A stretch of 64,000 nt of DNA, from contig NZ_SODP01000002.1 in the NCBI RefSeq assembly GCF_004365355.1, positions 1,981,846 through 2,045,845 on the forward strand, in the 5' to 3' direction. Under the pieces are notes generated by a model that saw nothing but the letters and a program-made list of their open reading frames with translations, made no database searches and had not been told where the DNA came from. The stretch is from Kribbella pratensis (GTDB lineage: Bacteria; Actinomycetota; Actinomycetes; Propionibacteriales; Kribbellaceae). The position numbers and the translations under genes are program-made. This document shows, one piece after another, positions 17,849 to 25,123 of the stretch. How positions within the stretch are numbered: position 1 is the stretch's first letter; the number at the start of each line of letters is the position of its first letter.

Positions 17849-17861
17849 TTAGGTTGGTTGC

Positions 17862-19301
17862 ATGCGTGCGGTCGACTGTGTTGGGGCACTGATCCGGGAC
17901 GAGCAGCATCGCGTCTACCTGCAGCGGCGTACGGCGGAGCGGCGGTTGTTACCTGGGATCTGGGACATCGTCGGCGGGCATCTCGAGCCGGGTGAGACGC
18001 CGGAGCAGGCGTTGGCGCGTGAGGTCGAGGAGGAGACGGGCTGGAAGGTCCGCGACATCGTCTGGACCGTCGCGGACTGGGAGTGGGAATGGGAGGGCCG
18101 CGTACGGCGGGAGGTCGACTACCTCATCACCGTTGACGGCGACCTGACCAAGCCCCGTCTCGAAGCAGGCAAGCACGACGCGTCCGCGTGGGCCGGACCG
18201 GACGACCTCGACCTCTTGATGGTCAACCGGACCGACGGCGACCGGCGGCTGCGCGACCTGGTGGCGCACGCGGTCCGGACCAGGTTCACCGACCGTCTCC
18301 GGCTGGAGCCGATCACCGGACCCAACGGTGTCCTACCCGGACATGCAGCGGACCTGGCGGAGGTCTTCGCCGATCCCTGGGTGGCCCGCTGGTACGACGC
18401 GCACTGGTCACCGGAGGAGATCGCCGCGCAGGTCGCGAGCATCGAGGAGGGCTGGGAGCGCGATTCCGTCGGCAAGTGGATCGCGTACGAGCGCAGCGGC
18501 GCCCTCGCAGGTCGGGGCGGGCTCTCGAGGTTCCCGGTCGACTCGCCGAGGACCGCGGCCCTCGCGGACCTGGTCGGTCCGGAGTGGGCGGTCGACCGGC
18601 TGGAGCTCGGCTGGGCCCTGAAGGAGTCCGCACGCGGACGCGGACTGGCGAGCGAGATCGGCCGGGCCGGACTGGACTTCGCCTTCAGCACGCTCGGCGC
18701 CCAGGCCGTCATCGCCCTGACCGAGCGCGTCAACACCGCATCCCAGGCGGTCATGCAGCGCATCGGCATGCAGTACGCCGGAGAGATCCGCGCGGAAGGC
18801 TGGGCCGAAGGTTCACCCGACGTACAGCCTGACGCTCCGTTCGCCGTGTACGTCGCCAACCCGTCGGTGCGACGGCAGGAGGTCGACGAGGTAGTCGCCG
18901 CGGCAGTCCAGTGGGCGGAGAGTCAGCCGGAGATCCGCGGGATGGCGATGGTCGGATCGTGGGCGCGCGATGCGGCGAGGATGACGTCGGACGTCGACCT
19001 CGTCCTGCTGACCGACATACCGGAGAAGTATCTGGCCGACGACGACTGGCTAGAGGCGTTCGGCGCCGCGAACGTCGTACGTCGGCAGCAGTGGGGTCCG
19101 TACATGACCGAGGTCCGGATCGCGCGGCCGTCCGGTCTCGAGATCGAGCTCGGCGTCACGGCGACCGCGTGGGCGAACCTGAGCCCGGTCGACGCGGGCA
19201 CTCGGCGAGTGGTCAGCGATGGCATGCGGATCCTGCACGATCCGGATGGGATCTTCGCCGACCTGCAGCGCGCCTGCGCCGGACCCGAAGCGGACATGTA
19301 G
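17862..19301 (+). CDS. Nudix-GNAT-nucleotidyltransferase triple-domain fusion
   Basis: A 479-aa protein with three enzyme domains in one chain. Residues 1-140 are a Nudix hydrolase with a complete Nudix box starting GHLEPGETPEQALAREV. Residues about 148-305 are a GNAT acetyltransferase of the RimJ type (LGWALKESARGRGLASEIG acetyl-CoA loop, NTASQAVMQRIGM). Residues about 312-479 are a polymerase-beta-type nucleotidyltransferase with G365-S366 and the metal aspartates D377 and D379. All three active-site motifs look intact, so this is a fusion of working enzymes rather than a decayed gene. Each family is known in nucleotide sanitation or drug modification; the joint substrate is unknown. It starts 13 bases after the MFS stop and may be cotranscribed with it. 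Confidence 0.85.
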   Translation: MRAVDCVGALIRDEQHRVYLQRRTAERRLLPGIWDIVGGHLEPGETPEQALAREVEEETGWKVRDIVWTVADWEWEWEGRVRREVDYLITVDGDLTKPRLEAGKHDASAWAGPDDLDLLMVNRTDGDRRLRDLVAHAVRTRFTDRLRLEPITGPNGVLPGHAADLAEVFADPWVARWYDAHWSPEEIAAQVASIEEGWERDSVGKWIAYERSGALAGRGGLSRFPVDSPRTAALADLVGPEWAVDRLELGWALKESARGRGLASEIGRAGLDFAFSTLGAQAVIALTERVNTASQAVMQRIGMQYAGEIRAEGWAEGSPDVQPDAPFAVYVANPSVRRQEVDEVVAAAVQWAESQPEIRGMAMVGSWARDAARMTSDVDLVLLTDIPEKYLADDDWLEAFGAANVVRRQQWGPYMTEVRIARPSGLEIELGVTATAWANLSPVDAGTRRVVSDGMRILHDPDGIFADLQRACAGPEADM

Positions 19302-19518
19302 CGGTCCACCGCGGTCAGGAACCGGGCCGACAGGTCCGCGAACACCTTCCGTTCGTCATCCGTCCAGTCATCCATCGCGGCGGCGGGCGCAGGCCGTCGC
19401 GGTCGCACTGTCGCCCTTCCTCAGCGACAGTGCGACCGAGCTCGCCGCAGTGACGAATCCGTTGGTCGAGCGCGAATGGCTGACCGGCGACGAGCTGACC
19501 GAGGCCGGCGAGGGCTAG
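19302..19518. other. Possible gene remnants between triple-fusion gene and hairpin array
   Basis: No complete gene is seen. On the plus strand the frame ending at 19518 reads SDSATELAAVTNPLVEREWL then TGDELTEAGEG and a stop, which looks like the C-terminal tail of a real protein. On the minus strand from about 19375 a frame reads MDDWTDDERKVFADLSARFL then TAVDRYMSA, also protein-like but running into the antisense of the upstream gene. Both are too short and lack intact neighbours; they may be decayed fragments. Parent families could not be assigned. Confidence 0.25.
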
Positions 19519-19519
19519 G

Positions 19520-19564
19520 GGCTCCGAGTGTGACCGCCCAGGCGCGGCGGTCACACTCGGAGCC
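19520..19564 (+). terminator. Perfect 19-bp hairpin (terminator-like)
   Basis: A perfect 19-bp inverted repeat (GGCTCCGAGTGTGACCGCC and its complement) with a 7-base loop CAGGCGC. It is very stable but not followed by a T-tract, so it may act as a factor-assisted terminator or as the first member of the stem-loop array that follows. Confidence 0.6.
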
Positions 19565-19565
19565 G

Positions 19566-19875
19566 GCCACCTCAGGGGGAGGCTCCCGGTGAGGTGACGG
19601 GGGCCTCCGGTGTCCTACCGCCCAGGACACTCGGCCCTGCCTGGCCCGAGGTGTCGGCCAGGAGGTGGTTGGAACGGCTGGGCGGCGGCGATACAGGGAA
19701 CTCAACCGCCAAGCCCAGCCGGGTTCGGGAGGGCGGTGCGGTCCGGAGCTGAGGAGTGCTCCGGACCGCACCTCGGGTTTCGTCCGGGACTGAGGAATGT
19801 CCCGGACCTTCCAGAGCTGCCCCTGAGCGTGAGGAGACCCCAGGGCGCAGCGGACCGGGTCTGAGGAGGACCCGG
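19566..19875. ncRNA. Candidate structured RNA: tandem stem-loops with TGAGGA loops
   Basis: About 310 bases hold at least eight consecutive perfect or near-perfect hairpins and no convincing gene. Arms are 19568-19574/19590-19596; 19610-19616/19624-19630; 19640-19646/19656-19662; 19675-19688/19706-19721 (14 bp, 2-base bulge); 19736-19748/19759-19771 (13 bp); 19782-19790/19799-19807 (9 bp); 19816-19825/19841-19851; 19855-19861/19869-19875. The last four loops are CTGAGGAGTG, TGAGGAAT, one containing GTGAGGAG, and TGAGGAG: a shared Shine-Dalgarno-like loop while the stems differ, i.e. conserved loops with diverged stems. The transcribed strand is unknown; on the plus strand the loops read as GGA-containing RNA motifs. 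A stack of terminators is the main alternative. Confidence 0.45.
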
Positions 19876-19908
19876 ACGCCTCAAGGTGGTGCGGCTACTA
19901 CGGGTGTT

Positions 19909-20097
19909 TCAGTCGGTGGACTCGAGCGGACCGAGCAGGTCGTTGGTGACCTTCAGGCCGGCAAAACGGCGCCGCATTGCTTGTTCGTAGCGGGCTGCCA
20001 GTGGCTCCTCCGCGACGTACTGTGCGATCACGTGCTCGCCGAACCAGACCCGAACCCTGCGCCGGTGCTGTCTCGACGTCACTTCCGCGATGCTCAC
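19909..20097 (-). CDS. Small basic protein divergent from XRE/TPR regulator
   Basis: A 62-aa protein starting MSIAEVTSRQHRRRVRVWFG, then a helix-forming stretch ending RYEQAMRRRFAGLKVTNDLL. It is arginine-rich with a hydrophobic core, has no signal peptide or membrane segment, and reads as a compact folded cytosolic protein rather than a chance frame. I do not recognise a named family. It is divergent from the XRE/TPR regulator gene (starts about 215 bases apart) and shares with it a promoter region holding a palindrome and an 11-bp repeat array, so the two are probably co-regulated partners. The gene's 3' end faces the stem-loop array. Confidence 0.55.
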   Translation of the reverse strand: MSIAEVTSRQHRRRVRVWFGEHVIAQYVAEEPLAARYEQAMRRRFAGLKVTNDLLGPLESTD

Positions 20098-20127
20098 TAC
20101 CTCTCACCCCGTAACTCTCAGGCCTTG

Positions 20128-20150
20128 CAACCAGTTGGACTTACTGGTTG
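20128..20150. promoter_or_regulatory. Palindromic operator CAACCAGT-N7-ACTGGTTG
   Basis: A perfect 8-bp inverted repeat with a 7-base spacer (TGGACTT), 31 bases upstream of the 62-aa gene start on the opposite strand. Size and symmetry suit a dimeric helix-turn-helix regulator, possibly the XRE/TPR protein encoded on the other side. Confidence 0.5.
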
Positions 20151-20189
20151 TCATGGCAGTAATGGTGCACGAGCCCACCGTGACCGCTC

Positions 20190-20244
20190 TAGGACCTGAA
20201 CCGGACCTTTGCCGGACCTCTTCCGGTCCTCTGACGGACATCTG
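20190..20244. repeat. Degenerate 11-bp iteron array in divergent promoter
   Basis: Five successive 11-base units: TAGGACCTGAA, CCGGACCTTTG, CCGGACCTCTT, CCGGTCCTCTG, ACGGACATCTG. The consensus is about CCGGACCTCTG. The period of 11 bases, close to one helical turn, would place identical contacts on one DNA face, as in cooperative regulator binding. It ends 67 bases before the XRE/TPR start codon. Confidence 0.55.
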
Positions 20245-20311
20245 GGGGACAGCACCTTGTCGTGGGGCATGAGTCGAGACAACGTCTGTACTGACGTGAA
20301 CGGGAGGAACG

Positions 20312-21607
20312 ATGGCGGGTAGGTACGCGCCAAAGACGGTCCTGGCGCATCTGATCCAGCGCCGGAACCAGACCTACTCCGAGATCGTCGCCGAGTTCGT
20401 CGAGCTGGGTGGAACCATCACCGAGCGGCACCTGCGTCGGCTCGCATCGGGCGAGCGCGCAGGGACCACTCCTCAGACCCGGCGCACCCTGCAACGCATG
20501 TTCGGCAAGCCGGTCGAGGAGCTCCTCGCGCCGTATGTGCCCGAACAGGCCGCCCAGGTGGTGCCGGCACCTGCCGCGAGTGGACGGATCACGACAGGTA
20601 ACGAGATGGAGGTTCTCGACATGGCTGCCAGCCGCGCGAGGGCATTTGCCCTCGCGGCCCAGTCCGGCCTCGGAAGCGAGGCCATGGAACAGGTGTACGA
20701 CGACGTGCGCCATGCCGCCCAGGCGTACCCACAGCGCCCACTGCCGGAGATCCTCGGCCAACTGGTCGAGACGCAGGACCTGGTGTTCGGCCTGCTGGAG
20801 AGCCGCCAGCGCCCGGAGAACCACCGACAGCTGTACTTCCTGGCCGGCGTCACCGGCGGCCTGCTCGCCAAGGCGTCCCACGACCTCGGCAACCCCCACG
20901 CCGCGCTGACCCAGGCGCGGACCGCGTTCATGTGTGCCGACAACGCCGACCACCACGGCCTGCGCGCCTGGGTGCGCGGCCTGCAGTCCCTGGTCTCCTA
21001 CTGGGCCGGCAACCCGCACGACTCGGTGCGGTACGCACAGCTCGGCGCCGGGTACGCCGAGCAGGCCAACAGCACCACCAGCGTCTGGCTCCCGGTCAGC
21101 GAGGCCCGTGCGTGGGCCGCTCTCGGCAACCCGGAGGCCACCCGGGCCGCGCTCGAGCGGGCCGAAGAGGCGTGGAACTCGGTCCACAACGACGACCTGG
21201 ACGACATGGGCGGCCTGTGCACGTTCGGCCGCAACCGCCAGCTGTACTACGCCGCGGACGCGCTCGCCCAGCTGCCCGGCGAGGTCGAGCAGGCCCAGCG
21301 GTACTCCAGCCAGGCGGTCGACGCCTACACCGACCAGAACCACCCGGAGTGGGCGTTCGGCGACGCCGCCGGCAGCCACGCGGCGATGGCGATCACCCGG
21401 ATCTCGAGCGGCGAGCTGGACGGCGCGGCCGACGCGCTCGCTCCGGTGCTGACGCTGCCGACGGAGCGCCGGATCAACGGCGTGGTGCACTCGGCCCGCC
21501 GGGTCCACCAGGCGCTGCGGCAGTCGGGTCGCGCGGACGATGCACGGGAGCTGCAGGAGGAGATCGAGACCTTTACCCGGACTCCGATGCAGAGCTATAC
21601 CCGGTAG
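20312..21607 (+). CDS. XRE/TPR-type transcriptional regulator
   Basis: A 431-aa protein. The N-terminal 75 residues form a helix-turn-helix (TVLAHLIQRRNQTYSEIVAE, ITERHLRRLASGE), followed by a long alpha-helical repeat region (residues about 95-425) with TPR-like spacing, including HAALTQARTAFMCADNADHH and PEATRAALERAEEAWNSV. This is the architecture of the large actinobacterial family of XRE regulators with C-terminal TPRs, whose repeats usually sense a peptide or protein partner. A GGGAGGA ribosome-binding site precedes ATG 20312. The promoter has the 11-bp iterons and a TTGTC/GACAA repeat, suggesting autoregulation. It is divergent from the 62-aa protein gene. Confidence 0.85.
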   Translation: MAGRYAPKTVLAHLIQRRNQTYSEIVAEFVELGGTITERHLRRLASGERAGTTPQTRRTLQRMFGKPVEELLAPYVPEQAAQVVPAPAASGRITTGNEMEVLDMAASRARAFALAAQSGLGSEAMEQVYDDVRHAAQAYPQRPLPEILGQLVETQDLVFGLLESRQRPENHRQLYFLAGVTGGLLAKASHDLGNPHAALTQARTAFMCADNADHHGLRAWVRGLQSLVSYWAGNPHDSVRYAQLGAGYAEQANSTTSVWLPVSEARAWAALGNPEATRAALERAEEAWNSVHNDDLDDMGGLCTFGRNRQLYYAADALAQLPGEVEQAQRYSSQAVDAYTDQNHPEWAFGDAAGSHAAMAITRISSGELDGAADALAPVLTLPTERRINGVVHSARRVHQALRQSGRADDARELQEEIETFTRTPMQSYTR

Positions 21608-21616
21608 CCTTCGCGA

Positions 21617-22156
21617 ATGGAACCGCTCAGCGGTGCGTTGACTACACTGCGTGAATTCCGGACCACCGACCTCGAGGACTACCTGGCCATTGCGGGTGAC
21701 GATCGTGTCACCACGTGGATGGCGTTCGACAGCTACGACCGGGCGAAGGCCGAGCAGAACCTGGCCGGCATCGTCCAGCGGTCCCGCCAGGAGGACCGCC
21801 CCGATTACATGCTCGCCGTCACCCGTCCGGACGACGATCATGTGATCGGGTTCGCGCGGATCGCACCGAGCGGCGCCTGGGGCGCCAAGCTCGGCTACGC
21901 GATCGGCGCGGACCACTGGGGCCACGGCTACGCGACGGACGCTGCCCGGGTGCTGCTGCGATTCGCTTTCAGCACGCTCGGGCGGCACCGGGTCACGGCC
22001 GCGATCGGCCCCGAGAACGAGGCCTCGATCAAGGTCGTCAAACGCCTCGGCTTCACCTACGAGGGTCACCTCCGCGACCACGTCTTCACCAACGGCGACT
22101 GGCGCGACTCTCTGCTCTACTCCCTCCTCGCAGACGAGTACTCACCACGGCGTTGA
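21617..22156 (+). CDS. GNAT acetyltransferase (RimJ/RimL type)
   Basis: A 179-aa acetyltransferase. The acetyl-CoA-binding segment KLGYAIGADHWGHGYATDAA and the following RVLLRFAFSTLGRHRVTAAI, then NEASIKVVKRLGFTYEGHLR, are typical of the Acetyltransf_3 (RimJ/RimL) subfamily. It starts nine bases after the regulator gene stop with no clear ribosome-binding site, so translation may be coupled. The substrate, a protein N-terminus or a small amine, is not predictable. Confidence 0.85.
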   Translation: MEPLSGALTTLREFRTTDLEDYLAIAGDDRVTTWMAFDSYDRAKAEQNLAGIVQRSRQEDRPDYMLAVTRPDDDHVIGFARIAPSGAWGAKLGYAIGADHWGHGYATDAARVLLRFAFSTLGRHRVTAAIGPENEASIKVVKRLGFTYEGHLRDHVFTNGDWRDSLLYSLLADEYSPRR

Positions 22157-22199
22157 CCTCGTTCGTCCGCGGACTTGGAGTGGTGGGGAGACTGGGCAT

Positions 22200-23075
22200 A
22201 TGGCTGGTTTGAACCCCCTCCGGGACGGTCTGGCGCGGATGATACTGACGAAGGTCGCGGGCCCGGATCCGCATGCCGAGCGCGACCGGGTGCACAACAC
22301 GCCCGGACCGCGCTGGTTCGCGCCGGACCGACCGATTCGCCGGGTGCACGGTGACGCGTCGATGTTCGCCGGCGGACTGCGGGCGCTGTTGCTGCAGTCG
22401 CTGCATCCGCTGGCGATGGCCGCGGTGGCGGCGCACTCCGGTTACCGGGGCGACCCGTGGGGACGGCTGCGTCGTACGAGCTATTTCCTCGCCATCACGA
22501 CGTACGGCGCGATCCCGGATGCCGAGGAGGCGATCGAGCACGTCAGGTCGGTGCACGAGCGGGTCCGCGGCACCAGCCCGGACGGGGTGAAGTACCGGGC
22601 ATCCGACCCGCACCTGCTCAAGTGGGTGCACGTGGCGGAGGTGGACAGCTTCCTGGCCGCCCACCAGCGGTACGGCGCCCATCCGCTCGACGCGGCCGAG
22701 CAGGACCTGTACGTCGAGGACGCCGCGCTCGTAGCCCGCAAGCTGGGCGTGATCGACCCACCGACGACAGTCGCTGAACTGCAGCAGTTGCTGAACGAGT
22801 ACCTGCCCGAACTACGCGGTACGACGGAGGCGCGGCAGGCAGCCCGCTTCATGCTGGTGCACCCGCCGGTCCCGTGGGCGGCCCGCCCGGCGTACGGCGT
22901 ACTCACGGCCGCTGCGGTCGGACTGCTCCCGTGGTGGACCAGACTGCCGCTCCGACTCCCGTACGTCCCACTGGCCGAGCAGACCGTCGTCCGAGCCGCC
23001 GGCGACGGCCTCACCAGGACCATCCGCTGGGCTCTCGCATCACCAACCCTGGCAGAAAGCGGCGCGGAGGTATGA
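22200..23075 (+). CDS. Oxygenase MpaB family (DUF2236) protein
   Basis: A 291-aa protein of the DUF2236 family, which includes rubber oxygenase Lcp and fungal MpaB. Characteristic segments are HGDASMFAGGLRALLLQSLH, RLRRTSYFLAITTYG and DPHLLKWVHVAEVDSFLAAH, whose histidines and arginine surround the haem in Lcp. A GGGGAG ribosome-binding site precedes ATG 22200. The family includes b-type haem oxygenases, but most bacterial members are uncharacterised. It ends 20 bases before the ROK regulator gene. Confidence 0.8.
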   Translation: MAGLNPLRDGLARMILTKVAGPDPHAERDRVHNTPGPRWFAPDRPIRRVHGDASMFAGGLRALLLQSLHPLAMAAVAAHSGYRGDPWGRLRRTSYFLAITTYGAIPDAEEAIEHVRSVHERVRGTSPDGVKYRASDPHLLKWVHVAEVDSFLAAHQRYGAHPLDAAEQDLYVEDAALVARKLGVIDPPTTVAELQQLLNEYLPELRGTTEARQAARFMLVHPPVPWAARPAYGVLTAAAVGLLPWWTRLPLRLPYVPLAEQTVVRAAGDGLTRTIRWALASPTLAESGAEV

Positions 23076-23095
23076 CGCGCCGGTAGGTTGTTCTC

Positions 23096-24298
23096 GTGCC
23101 GTTGCGTGCTCACCGTCCTCTCCCGCTGGCTACGCCGGCGGGGGTTGAGGTGCTGACCAGGATTCTGACCCAGGGCCCGATCCCGCGGGTGGAGATCGCG
23201 CGCCGGACCGGGCTGTCGCAGGCCGCCGTCACGAAGGCGGTCGCGCCGCTGATCGACTCCGGGTTCGTGACCGACCAGGCGGCCTCGCCGGTCGACGTGG
23301 ACAGCCAGCTCGGTATCGGGCGGCCCGTCAGCCCGCTGACCGTCGTACCGAGCAGCGTCTCGGTGATCGGGGTCAAGGTGACGCCGACGAGCCTGATCGG
23401 GGTCACGACGGACTTCACCGCGGGCATCCTGAACATCCGGCACGAAGAGCTCGACGACACTGATCCGGACGTGGTGATCGACCGTCTCGCCGCACATGTG
23501 AAGGCACTGATCAACTCGCTGAAGTCCGGTACGGCGGTAGCCGGTCCGCTCGCCGGTATCGGGATCGCGGTGTCAGGTGATGTCGACGCTGCCCACGGCG
23601 TCGTGCGGGACTCGCCGCTGATGGGCTGGCGCGGGGTACCGGTCGCGGAGCTGCTCGGCGAGCGGGTGCGCGTGCCGATCGTGGTGTCGAACGACGTACG
23701 TGCGCTGACTGTGGCCGAGCACTGGTTCGGCGTCGGGGTGAACGCTGACTCGTTCGCGGTGGTGACGATCGGCTCCGGCATCGGATGCGGGCTCTACATC
23801 AACGGCGAAGTCGTCTCCGGCGCGTACGGCGTCTCGGGCGAGCTCGGCCACCTGCCTCTCGCGCCGGGCGACCTGGTCTGCACCTGCGGCCGGCGTGGAT
23901 GTGTGGAGACGGTGGCGTCGTCGGATGCGATCCTGGCCCGGACCCGCGAGACGACCGGGCGGGCGGACCTGGACCTGCCGGGTGCGATCAAGCTCGCGCA
24001 CGAGGGCAACGAGCAGGCTCGCGAGGCGTTCGACCGGGCCGGTGAGGTGATCGGCTCCGCGCTGGCCGCGATGGTGAATCTGGTCGGGCCCGAATTGGTC
24101 GTGATCGCCGGCGAGGGCGTCGCGGAGTACGACCTGTACGAGGACCGGATGCGGCGCGCCTTCGCCGAGCACGCGTTCGGCGCAGCCGGCGAATGCCGGT
24201 TGATGCTGCGCTCCCACACCTTCGATGACTGGGCCCGCGGCGCGGCAGCTACGGTGATCCGCTCGTACGTCCGCGGCGAACCACCGCTCCAGCGCTGA
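23096..24298 (+). CDS. ROK-family transcriptional regulator
   Basis: A 400-aa protein: N-terminal winged helix (VEIARRTGLSQAAVTKAVAP) followed by a ROK sugar-kinase-like domain. The zinc-binding motif CTCGRRGCVET is intact. The phosphate loop is altered from the catalytic form (VIGVKVTPTSLIGVTTDF), as expected in NagC/Mlc/XylR-type repressors that bind sugars without phosphorylating them. GTG 23096 is the start. No sugar transporter is adjacent, so the regulated genes are not evident. It is followed by a large inverted-repeat structure separating it from the convergent parA-like gene. Confidence 0.88.
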   Translation: MPLRAHRPLPLATPAGVEVLTRILTQGPIPRVEIARRTGLSQAAVTKAVAPLIDSGFVTDQAASPVDVDSQLGIGRPVSPLTVVPSSVSVIGVKVTPTSLIGVTTDFTAGILNIRHEELDDTDPDVVIDRLAAHVKALINSLKSGTAVAGPLAGIGIAVSGDVDAAHGVVRDSPLMGWRGVPVAELLGERVRVPIVVSNDVRALTVAEHWFGVGVNADSFAVVTIGSGIGCGLYINGEVVSGAYGVSGELGHLPLAPGDLVCTCGRRGCVETVASSDAILARTRETTGRADLDLPGAIKLAHEGNEQAREAFDRAGEVIGSALAAMVNLVGPELVVIAGEGVAEYDLYEDRMRRAFAEHAFGAAGECRLMLRSHTFDDWARGAAATVIRSYVRGEPPLQR

Positions 24299-24389
24299 CC
24301 GTCTCAGGGGTCAACCCCGCAGGTGGCCGGTTGCGCACCCGGATTCTCGGGGGCCAACCGGCCGTCTCAGGGGTTGACCCCTGAGACGG
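24299..24389. terminator. Nested inverted repeats, bidirectional terminator with alternative folds
   Basis: Between convergent genes. The 20 bases at 24299-24318 (CCGTCTCAGGGGTCAACCCC) recur as an exact reverse complement at 24370-24389, enclosing a second inverted repeat (24325-24333 with 24355-24363). The right copy can instead fold alone into a perfect 12-bp hairpin (24362-24373 with 24378-24389, loop TTGA). The two folds are mutually exclusive. There is no long T-tract. Confidence 0.6.
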
Positions 24390-24404
24390 ACACAGCGAAG
24401 CGCA

Positions 24405-25001
24405 TCAGCTGCGGGCGGCGGCGAGGATCTTGCGCCAGACCTTCTTGTAGGACTCGAGGCCGTCGGCCGCGAGCGGGCCGGTGGGGCCGGCGGTGATCGA
24501 GACGCGCTCGGGGATGGTGCCCCAGACCGGGATGCCTTCCTGTGCGTACTGCTGCATGGCGTCCTGGTACGAGCGGGTGTAGGTGCGCGCCGAGCAGATC
24601 ACCAGCCCGGCCGGCACGCCGTCCGGGACCAGCTCCATCACGGCCTTCACCCGGGGTGTCTCGACGCCGCCGACGCGGGTCGGGATGATCACGATCCGGG
24701 CCCGTTCGAGCGCCTTGTTCAGCAGGCGTTCGTGCGACGGCGGCATGTCGACGATGCCGATGCCCTCGGGCGGCACCTTGTCCAGCGCTTTGTTCAGCAG
24801 GCGCTCGGTCGGCGCCTCGGCGATCTCGATCCGGTTGAGTTGGTCGTCCTTGGACTCCGCGATCCAGTCCGCCGCGCTGCCCTGCGGATCGGCGTCGATC
24901 AGAGTGGATGTACGACGGTTGGAAGATGCCAGCGCGGCCAAATACACCGACGTGGTTGTCTTTCCGACCCCGCCCTTCAGTGCAGCTGTCACGATGATCA
25001 T
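24405..25001 (-). CDS. Solitary ParA-family ATPase
   Basis: A 198-aa MinD/ParA ATPase with the deviant Walker A KGGVGKTT near the N-terminus, the DADPQGSAADW Walker A' motif and an IVDMPPS Walker B region. It is short, as in orphan ParA proteins of plasmid or cargo-positioning type, and lacks the N-terminal DNA-binding extension of chromosomal Soj-like proteins from large plasmids. No parB or parS-like gene is adjacent; neighbours are a ROK regulator and the glycine betaine transporter. It could position a cellular cargo or be a plasmid relic. Its promoter lies in the 122-base gap upstream. Confidence 0.85.
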   Translation of the reverse strand: MIIVTAALKGGVGKTTTSVYLAALASSNRRTSTLIDADPQGSAADWIAESKDDQLNRIEIAEAPTERLLNKALDKVPPEGIGIVDMPPSHERLLNKALERARIVIIPTRVGGVETPRVKAVMELVPDGVPAGLVICSARTYTRSYQDAMQQYAQEGIPVWGTIPERVSITAGPTGPLAADGLESYKKVWRKILAAARS

Positions 25002-25073
25002 GAACAGAACTTACCCGGTTTTGTCCGATTTCCGGCGTGTCACCGGCGTTGCTCCCGAACATCGTGATAGTTG

Positions 25074-25117
25074 CCCCGGGCCCATGTGAACAAGCTCAAG
25101 CCCACTTCAGCCCGGGG
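25074..25117 (-). terminator. Inverted repeat after glycine betaine operon
   Basis: CCCCGGGC (25074-25081) and GCCCGGGG (25110-25117) form an 8-bp stem with a 28-base loop just downstream of the binding-protein stop on the minus strand. It is a plausible terminator or RNA-stabilising hairpin; no T-tract is visible. Confidence 0.35.
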
Positions 25118-25123
25118 TGACGC

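Noticed and set aside
19520..19875. CRISPR array
   Set aside because: The hairpins have different stems and lengths, no constant direct repeats with uniform spacers, and no cas genes are present.
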